From positions 124,001 to 188,000 of the forward strand of contig CAWATA010000003.1 of the NCBI GenBank assembly GCA_963784885.1: a DNA stretch of 64,000 nucleotides. The letters are read 5' to 3'. Made by a program: the position numbers and the translations under genes. Positions 58,457 through 64,000 of this stretch are shown one piece after another (position 1 is the stretch's first letter; each line of letters opens with the position of its first letter). The stretch is from RHKX01 sp963784885 (GTDB lineage Bacteria; Actinomycetota; Thermoleophilia; Solirubrobacterales; 70-9). Under the pieces are notes generated by a model. The model worked only from the letters and a program-made list of their open reading frames with translations. It did no database searches and was not told the DNA's origin.

Positions 58457-58465
58457 CCGCACCGA

Positions 58466-58471
58466 TAGCCT
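58466..58471 (+). promoter_or_regulatory. Leaderless-type -10 element (TAGCCT)
   Basis: TAGCCT ends 8 bases before the ATG at 58480, just after the galT stop. Confidence 0.45.
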
Positions 58472-58479
58472 GCTCCGCG

Positions 58480-59142
58480 ATGCCGCCGCTCTCCCGCCCG
58501 TTTCCCCGCTTCATCGCCGACAGTGCGCAGGAGTCGCGGCCCTACGGTCGCTGGCAGGAGCGTCTGTCGGAGTCGTTCGCGGCCGCCTGCGAGGCGCTCG
58601 CCGGCGAGGCGGGCACCGGGCCCGACCTGGAGTCCGTTCGCTTCTTCCCGGAGCGGGGCTGGGGCGGCCGCACCTACGTCCCAGCCGTCGCGCCCGGCCG
58701 CGAGGAGGTCGACGGGATCGTGCCCGAGTTCTTCGGCCACGTCTCATTCCTGCACGAGCCGGACGGCGAGCCGGGCGAGATCACCGCGACCGCCGACTTC
58801 ACCGACGTCACCGCCGCCGAGAACCCCGACTGGCAGGTCGACCTCAATGACGACGTGGTCGGCAGGTGGCGCTCCGACGGCGGCCGCGGCGGCGAGATCA
58901 CGCTGATCTGGGGAACGCCGCTCGTCCGGGGAGCGCTCGCCGTGACCGCCGAGCTCGACGACGAGGTACTCGATCAATCGGCCGTCAACGAGGGCCGGTT
59001 CACGCTGATGGCGGTGGACGCCGTCCACGGCTTCGGGGATGAGCTGTTCCTCGAGATCAAGCTCTGGAACCGGAAGCTCCAGGAGATCGCGTCCGAGAGT
59101 CTCTACGCCGACGACGATGCCGGCGACGACGGCGACGGCTGA
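58480..59142 (+). CDS. Conserved-looking hypothetical protein
   Basis: 220 residues, soluble, no signal peptide. Notable are FFPERGWGGRTYVPA near residue 55, an acidic stretch GDDGDG at the end, and strand-rich DWQVDLNDDVVGRW and EITLIWG. No family is recognised. The stop lies 9 bases from that of the convergent beta-lactamase-fold gene. Confidence 0.65.
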   Translation: MPPLSRPFPRFIADSAQESRPYGRWQERLSESFAAACEALAGEAGTGPDLESVRFFPERGWGGRTYVPAVAPGREEVDGIVPEFFGHVSFLHEPDGEPGEITATADFTDVTAAENPDWQVDLNDDVVGRWRSDGGRGGEITLIWGTPLVRGALAVTAELDDEVLDQSAVNEGRFTLMAVDAVHGFGDELFLEIKLWNRKLQEIASESLYADDDAGDDGDG

Positions 59143-59151
59143 GCCCCGCGA

Positions 59152-59844
59152 TCAGTCGCCGGGGCCGCGGTACCAGGGTGGGGCCCCGATGGCCTCGCGC
59201 AGCCCGTCCTTGCCCCGCTGCAGCAGCGAGGGGCCGTGGGTCATCAGCAGTCGGTCGAAGTCGAGCTCGAGCAGCGGCGCGAGCGTCGGGGCGAACCGCT
59301 CGGCGTAGAACCGAAGGACGCGGTCGTCGATCGGCTCCGGTGCCCACATCCGCGGGCCGACGGGCGAGCCCACGACGGCGTCGCCGAAGACGACGGCCCG
59401 GTGCGAGGGCAGATGGAGCGGGGTCTCGTGCCGGCGTGGCTTGCCGATCCGATACGCGGTGACTCCCGCGGGCAACTCGTCGCCGGGGGAGAACGGCTCG
59501 AATCCACGCTGTGAGGCGAGCCGCTTGGCGACGGCCGGGTGTCCATGGATCGTCACCTCACGCCCGGCTCCGAGGCGATCGCGGACCGCCTCGCTGGAGC
59601 GCGCGTGGTACGGGAGGGTCACGAGGGTCCGGATCGGCCCCGTGGTGCCCTCGATCAGCTCCCAGACCGGATCGCCGTCGCCGTCGAGCTGGGGGTCGAT
59701 CAAGAGCGCCGCCTCGGGCGTTTCGGCCATGAAGGCGACGACCTCGGCGCCGAATGCGCCCGGATGCCATTCCGGATGACGGCGCGACCAGCCCCAGAGG
59801 CCGGCGGCGAGCTCCCGCGCGGGGTCGGCGGGATGCTCAGCCAT
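59152..59844 (-). CDS. Metallo-beta-lactamase-fold protein lacking the full metal motif
   Basis: 230 residues from the ATG at 59844 (59856 is an alternative). The fold pattern is visible as ALLIDPQLDGDGD, TLVTLPYHARSSEAV, VVFGDAVVGS and LLMTHGPSLL. At the HxHxDH site only one His remains (YHARSSE), so normal dinuclear zinc catalysis is unlikely. Hence a degenerate or repurposed member. Its start overlaps the stop of a short leaderless-type reading frame (59837-59899). Confidence 0.72.
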   Translation of the reverse strand: MAEHPADPARELAAGLWGWSRRHPEWHPGAFGAEVVAFMAETPEAALLIDPQLDGDGDPVWELIEGTTGPIRTLVTLPYHARSSEAVRDRLGAGREVTIHGHPAVAKRLASQRGFEPFSPGDELPAGVTAYRIGKPRRHETPLHLPSHRAVVFGDAVVGSPVGPRMWAPEPIDDRVLRFYAERFAPTLAPLLELDFDRLLMTHGPSLLQRGKDGLREAIGAPPWYRGPGD

Positions 59845-59899
59845 CGCCGTCGCCATCGCCGGCGGGGGGCGGCCGGTGCAAGTCGCCCTCGGACTTCAT
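59837..59899 (-). CDS. Possible 20-codon upstream reading frame (leader peptide)
   Basis: ATG at 59899 with TAGCTT 6 bases upstream opens a 20-codon frame ending Gly-Asp repeats (GDGDGDG). Its TGA overlaps the ATG of the beta-lactamase-fold gene at 59844 by a few bases. The arrangement suggests a translated leader that delivers ribosomes to the downstream start. It may instead be chance. Confidence 0.35.
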   Translation of the reverse strand: MKSEGDLHRPPPAGDGDGDG

Positions 59900-59905
59900 G
59901 GGCCC

Positions 59906-59911
59906 AAGCTA
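59906..59911 (-). promoter_or_regulatory. Leaderless-type -10 element (TAGCTT)
   Basis: TAGCTT on the minus strand ends 6 bases before the ATG at 59899. Confidence 0.45.
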
Positions 59912-59970
59912 GCGCGCCGCCCGGCAGGATCAGGGCCGCGATAACCGGCTCGTCGTTGGCCCCGAGTCAA

Positions 59971-59976
59971 TAGTCT
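59971..59976 (+). promoter_or_regulatory. Leaderless-type -10 element (TAGTCT)
   Basis: TAGTCT ends 7 bases before the ATG at 59984. Confidence 0.5.
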
Positions 59977-59983
59977 CAGCCTG

Positions 59984-61426
59984 ATGCCCGCGCCGCTCCG
60001 AACGCTCCTCGTCCTGGCCGCGCTCGGCCTCGCCGCGACGCTTCCCGCGTCCGCTTCGGCAGCCCCCGGACAGCAGCGGCCGGCGCTCGCCGCCGCCGAC
60101 GGCGACGAGCTCGTCCCGGGCTTCGACTGGAGCGTCAACAACTACGGCGCGCGCTGCGGCGCCGACGGGCTCACGCTCGACGTCGACGGGGCCCGCGGCT
60201 GGAAGGTCGCGGTCGGCGGAGCCGGCCCCAGGGGTGGCGACTACACCGGTCGCGCCCCCATCGCCGGCGGCGAGGACGTCCGCATCCGCTTCGTCCGCCG
60301 CGACGGCGAGGTCCGCCGGGCGTACGTCCGCTGTCTGCCCGAGGACATGTTCGACTTCGACTTCAAGGCGGTCCGCAGGGGAGGGCCGCGGCTCTACGTG
60401 ATCCAGCTTCCCCCCAACTACGCGGTCGCGATGAGCCGGGCCGGCGCACCGGTCTGGTGGCTCCGGTCGGACGACCTTCCCTTCGACGCTCAGATCTACC
60501 CGGACGGCCGGCTCGGCTGGAACGCCGGCGGGCAGGCCGGCATCGTCGATTTCGGCCTGTACGAGTACCGGACGCTGACCGGGCGAATCATCCGCACGGT
60601 CGCCTCCTCCAGCGGCGGATACCTCGACATTCACGACCACCTGGCCCTACCCAACGGCAACGAGCTGGTCGGGGTCCCGACCTACGACGAGGGCGTCGAT
60701 CTCAGCGCCTACGGGGGCCCCATCGACGCGGGCGTCAGGAACACCACCCTCGAGGAGCTGACCCCCGACGGCGATCTCGTCCGCAGCTGGGACTCGGGCC
60801 GCCACATCGGCCTCGGCCAGACCCCCGACCGCTGGTGGCAGACGCTGCTTCCGGCGAACCCGGCCGACTACGACGTCTCCCACTGGAACGGGGTCGACGT
60901 CGTCGGCCGCTACATGTACCTGTCGTTCCGCCACCTCGACGCGATCTACAAGGTCGACCGCAGGACCGGGAAGATCGTCTGGAAGCTGGGAGGGACGGAG
61001 ACAGGCAAGAGCCTCGAGGTCCGCGGCGATCCGCGCCGGGATGATCCGCTCGTCGGCCAGCACGACGTCAGGGTGCTCGACGACGGGACCGTGACCGTCT
61101 TCGACAACTCGACCTTCTCTGACCGGGTGCCCCGGGCGGTTCGCTACCGGATCGACGAGCGCAGGGGGGTGGCCCGGATGACCGAGGAGGTCATCGACCC
61201 GAAGGTGACGGTCTCCGGCGCCGGCGGATCGGCCCGCCGCGTCGGATCCGGCTGGCTGATCAACTGGGGAGTCAGCAATCCCGGCGTGGTCGCGGCCTAC
61301 AACGAGCGGGGCAAGCCGATCTTCCGGATCACCTATCCGCGCGGCGCCACGTATCGCGCCAACCCGGTTCCGGGCGACATCACCTTCGCCGAGCTCCGTC
61401 GGGCGATGGACCGGATGAATCCCTGA
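59984..61426 (+). CDS. Secreted arylsulfotransferase (ASST) family protein
   Basis: 480 residues. Signal peptide (LLVLAALGLAATLPASASA), then a domain of beta-propeller-like repeats. The family motifs are YLDIHDHLALPNGNELV, DVSHWNGVDVVGRYMYLSFRHLDAIYKVDRRTG and VWKLGGTETG, followed by GQHDVRVLDDGTVTVFDN. The conserved His in SHWN and QHD correspond to the catalytic/propeller His of PF14269-type arylsulfotransferases. The natural substrate is unknown. It stands alone with its own promoter element. Confidence 0.87.
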   Translation: MPAPLRTLLVLAALGLAATLPASASAAPGQQRPALAAADGDELVPGFDWSVNNYGARCGADGLTLDVDGARGWKVAVGGAGPRGGDYTGRAPIAGGEDVRIRFVRRDGEVRRAYVRCLPEDMFDFDFKAVRRGGPRLYVIQLPPNYAVAMSRAGAPVWWLRSDDLPFDAQIYPDGRLGWNAGGQAGIVDFGLYEYRTLTGRIIRTVASSSGGYLDIHDHLALPNGNELVGVPTYDEGVDLSAYGGPIDAGVRNTTLEELTPDGDLVRSWDSGRHIGLGQTPDRWWQTLLPANPADYDVSHWNGVDVVGRYMYLSFRHLDAIYKVDRRTGKIVWKLGGTETGKSLEVRGDPRRDDPLVGQHDVRVLDDGTVTVFDNSTFSDRVPRAVRYRIDERRGVARMTEEVIDPKVTVSGAGGSARRVGSGWLINWGVSNPGVVAAYNERGKPIFRITYPRGATYRANPVPGDITFAELRRAMDRMNP

Positions 61427-61491
61427 CCGAGCGGCGGGCGGGCGCTTGCGGCCGGGGCCGGTTGTCTCTGGATCGGACAACCTCTCGGCGC

Positions 61492-61497
61492 TAGGCT
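61492..61497 (+). promoter_or_regulatory. -10-like element (TAGGCT)
   Basis: TAGGCT ends 11 bases before the ATG at 61509. Confidence 0.35.
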
Positions 61498-61865
61498 CGC
61501 TGTTTCGGATGGGTAGACGGATGTTCGATCGAACCCGGCATCGGCGCCGGGGCCGCCTCCGCGCGGCGCTGCTCGCGGCCGGGCTGGGGAGCCTGCTGCT
61601 GGCGCCGAGCGCGCTCGCGGCGGACACGCAGATCGACGTCGGCACGACCGATCCGACCAACGACAGCACCCCCACCTTCACGTTCTCGTCCCCGGACGAT
61701 CCCACCGCCACGTTCGAGTGCCGGGTCGACGGGACCGACGTCGACTTCCTTCCCTGCACGTCGCCACACACGACGGGCGCGCTCACGGACGCAGAGCACA
61801 CATTCCTCGTCAGGGCGATCGACTCGACGACCACGGACCCGGACCCGACCCCCGCCTCTCAGACC

Positions 61866-61969
61866 TTCACCGTCGACACGACCGCTCCGCAGACGACGAT
61901 CGACACCGGCCCCAGCGGCCCGACCAACGACACCACCCCGACCTTCACCTTCTCCTCGAACGAGGACCC
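61866..61969 (+). repeat. Direct repeat unit A of the Ig-like gene
   Basis: About 104 bases nearly identical to 62130-62233 (one substitution seen), offset by 264 bases or 88 codons. Confidence 0.85.
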
Positions 61970-62129
61970 CGGCGCAACCTTCGAATGCCGGATCGACGCC
62001 GCCGCCTTCGCTCCCTGCTCGGGATCGGGCACCCACACGACCGCCGTCCTCAGCCAGGGCCCCCACACCTTCGAGGTCCGCGCCACCGACACCGCCGGCA
62101 ACAGCGACGCCTCGCCGGCCACCCGCAAC

Positions 62130-62233
62130 TTCACCGTCGACACGACCGCCCCGCAGACGACGATCGACACCGGCCCCAGCGGCCCGACCAACGACACCAC
62201 CCCGACCTTCACCTTCTCCTCGAACGAGGACCC
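62130..62233 (+). repeat. Direct repeat unit B of the Ig-like gene
   Basis: Second copy of the 104-base unit. The frameshifting extra base lies exactly at its right end. Confidence 0.85.
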
Positions 62234-63509
62234 GCGGCGCAACCTTCGAATGCCGGGTCGACGGGACCCCCGCCGACTTCGCGCCATGCACCTCGCCGCA
62301 CACCACCGCTGCGCTCGAGGACGGCCCCCACACCTTCTACGTTCGCGCGACCGACGCCGCCAACAACACGGGCTCCGCGAAGACCGAGGACTTCAACGTC
62401 GACACGACCGGACCGGCCACGACGATCGACTCCGGCCCATCGGGCCTGACGAACGACAACCGGCCGACCTTCGAGTTCTCCTCCGACCCGAACGCAACCT
62501 TCGAATGCCGGGTCGACGCCGATCCCTTCGCTCCCTGCTCGGGTCCCGGAAACGCGCACACCCCGACCACCGATCTGCCCGACGGCCCCCACACCTTCGA
62601 GGTCCGCGCCACCGACGCACTGTCCAATACCGGCCCCCCGGCCAGCCAGACCTTCACCGTCGACGCGACCGATCCGGAGACCACGATCGACGCCGGCCCG
62701 ACCGGCACGACCGACGACGACACCCCAACGTTCGCGTTCTCGGCGACCGATGACAGCGCCGTCAGCTTCGTGTGCCGGATCGACGCCGATCCCTTCGCGC
62801 CGTGCTCGGGCCCCGGCGACACCCACACCACCGAGCCGCTCGACGACGGTCCCCATACGTTCCGGGTCCGCGCCACCGACGCCGCCGGCAACGCCGACCC
62901 GACCCCGGCCTCCCGGGCCTTCACCGTCGACACGACCCCGCCTGACACGACCGGCCCCGACACGAAGATCGGCAAGCGGCCGAAGGCCAAGATCAAGACG
63001 AAGAAGAAGAAGGTCAGGGTCAAGGTCGCCTTCAGCTCTGAGCCCGGCGCGACGTTCAAGTGCAGGCTCGACAAGGCGAAGTTCAAGCCGTGCAAGTCCC
63101 CCTATCGCGTCAAGGTGAAGGCGAAGGCCGGCAAGGGCAAGAAGCACTCGATCTCGGTCCGCGCGACCGATGAGAGCGGCAACACCGGGAAGACGGCGAA
63201 GGTCGCCTTCAGGGTCGTCCGCTCGCCGCTTCTGCGGGCGCCGGTTGCCCGCCGCACGGTCGCGGTCGCTCTCCAGCGCCACGGTTTCGCCCGCCGCGTC
63301 GTCAAGGCGCTGCGGGTGAACTGCAAGCGGCGCAACCGCAGCGCGTTCGCGTGCGACTTCACCGCCCGCTTCCCCGGCTACGAGTTGCGGGGCAGCGGCA
63401 AGGTCGAGCTCCGCGGGGGCCTCTCCTACAGGCTCAAGGTGAAGGCGCAGGGCCTCCGCTTCACGCTGACCGATGAGAACGAGTCGAAGAGCGTCAGCAG
63501 CGGCGGCCG

Positions 63510-64000
63510 CTAGCAGGGGCGTCCGGAGGCATCGAAGCAGGGCTGCTGCTGAGACCCCTGGTTGGATGACTGCTGCGGCTGTGCGGGCGCCGGCGCGGGA
63601 GTGGGCGCCGGTGCCGGGGTGGGAGTCGTGACCGGCTCGGGCGTCGGCGTGGTCGCCCCGGCCTGGCTGGCTCGGCGCCGCGAGGCGGCCGCGAGCGCCT
63701 GCCGCTCGGCGATCGCGGCGTTCCTGCGGGCGGCGGCGGCTGAGCCGCGTCGCTCGCCGGCCCGGGCGCCCGCGGCCTGCCCGGCGCTGATCCCGGCTTG
63801 GCGACCTTCGCGGGCACCGAGCTTCGCGGCCTCGGCGGCCGCGTCGACGCGTGCTCGATCGAACGCGTTGCGATAGGCCTCACGCTGGATCAGGTCCGCC
63901 TGCGGGCCTTCGATCCCGCCCGAATAGCCGACCTGATATCCGGCGATTCCGGCCTCGATGGCGACCAGGGCCGCCAAGACCGCCAAGCCGACCCGGCGAT
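63510..64000 (-). CDS. Membrane-anchored Ala-rich coiled-coil protein (5' end outside window)
   Basis: About 163 residues visible. The frame stays open to the window edge (RRVGLAVLAALVAIEAGIAGYQ), so the real start probably lies beyond 64000; TTG at 63986 is only the first possible codon inside. One hydrophobic segment at the start, then an Ala/Arg/Glu-rich helix (AEAAKLGAREGRQAG...). A Thr-Pro-Ala-Pro-rich linker follows, then a Gln/Ser stretch ending QQQPCFDASGRPC. Function unknown. The TAG stop is shared in CTAG with the Ig-repeat gene. Confidence 0.65.
   Translation of the reverse strand, partial: RRVGLAVLAALVAIEAGIAGYQVGYSGGIEGPQADLIQREAYRNAFDRARVDAAAEAAKLGAREGRQAGISAGQAAGARAGERRGSAAAARRNAAIAERQALAAASRRRASQAGATTPTPEPVTTPTPAPAPTPAPAPAQPQQSSNQGSQQQPCFDASGRPC

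Larger units (their letters stand above)
61509..63513 (+). pseudogene. Secreted Ig-like repeat surface protein, broken by a one-base insertion
   Basis: A signal peptide (LRAALLAAGLGSLLLAPSALA) is followed by at least five Ig-like repeats of 80-100 residues. Each contains GPTNDTTPTFTFSS, ATFECR and GPHTFEVRATD, and they are joined by NFTVDTTAPQTTID linkers. At about 62233 the DNA reads GACCCGCGGCGC where the earlier repeat has GACCCCGGCGC. The extra base shifts the frame, after which the repeats continue in the next frame to 63513. The C-terminal part is Lys-rich (PKAKIKTKKKKVRV) with a final strand-rich domain. It may be a true frameshift mutation, a sequencing or assembly error, or phase variation. 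Convergent with the next gene via CTAG. Confidence 0.85.

Noticed and set aside
61620..62960. Possible CRISPR-like or short tandem array
   Set aside because: The periodicity is of about 264 bases, in coding frame, and encodes Ig-like domains; there are no short identical repeats with unique spacers.
1..64000. tRNA or rRNA genes
   Set aside because: I looked through the intergenic gaps and found no cloverleaf-like or rRNA-like sequence; a tRNAscan or Rfam search would be decisive.

Overview
The window is a 64 kb piece of a GC-rich bacterial chromosome. Nearly every third codon position is G or C, GTG and TTG starts are common, and genes are tightly packed on both strands with frequent 1-4 base overlaps. 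Gene content suggests Actinomycetota, probably class Thermoleophilia (Solirubrobacterales). The pointers are a DUF2342 zinc metalloprotease of F420-producing lineages, PAC2, a CobA-HemD fusion, the HHVLA-type isoleucyl-tRNA synthetase, and many apparently leaderless genes. This placement is inference from family content only. I saw no rRNA, tRNA, CRISPR array, insertion sequence or prophage. It reads as core chromosome rather than a genomic island.

Layout: 1-3.4 kb, Mrp (cut by the window edge), a histone-H1-like coiled-coil protein, a DUF2342 metalloprotease and an inositol-phosphatase-like enzyme. 3.5-8.8 kb, a helicase-nuclease with an altered Walker A motif, PAC2, and a YhaM-like OB-HD nuclease. 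8.8-11.4 kb, ArfB, two half-size TauE/SafE transport genes, OtsB and a membrane protein. 11.4-19.5 kb, PolX, a polyprenol-phosphate mannosyltransferase, thioredoxin, IleRS and FumC. 19.5-26.5 kb, a secreted protein, MsrA, a succinate-semialdehyde dehydrogenase, a lipocalin-like protein and a lytic transglycosylase fused to an M15-like domain. 26.5-31.3 kb, YchF, PAP2, a YegS-type lipid kinase, a membrane protein and a BtrH-like protein. 31.4-39.5 kb, methylmalonyl-CoA epimerase, a short FtsH, a YqhQ-like protein, RarA, an aldehyde dehydrogenase, a bile-acid-family transporter and a NUDIX enzyme.

39.6-45.9 kb is a heme and cytochrome c gene train, ccmA-ccmB-ccmC-ccmD-hemA-hemC-cobA/hemD. It joins tetrapyrrole synthesis to heme export, and is followed by the remains of a RibD/DHFR-type gene. 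46-53 kb holds a SAM hydroxide adenosyltransferase, an ABC-2 exporter, BirA, a secreted glycosidase and an unusual DEAH helicase. 53.3-58.5 kb is a membrane quality-control train: a TlpA-like lipoprotein, two NfeD proteins (the second without protease residues), a stomatin/slipin and GalT. 59-64 kb holds a degenerate metallo-beta-lactamase-fold protein, an arylsulfotransferase-family protein, a frameshifted Ig-repeat surface protein and a cut-off membrane protein.

Three points stand out. First, more than twenty genes carry a TANNNT hexamer 6-11 bases before the start codon, the arrangement of leaderless actinobacterial mRNAs. Second, hemC and galT have no ATG, GTG or TTG available and appear to start with CTG. 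Third, convergent genes meet either at a 4-base CTAG stop overlap or at strong hairpins, including a 79-base palindromic repeat present twice.
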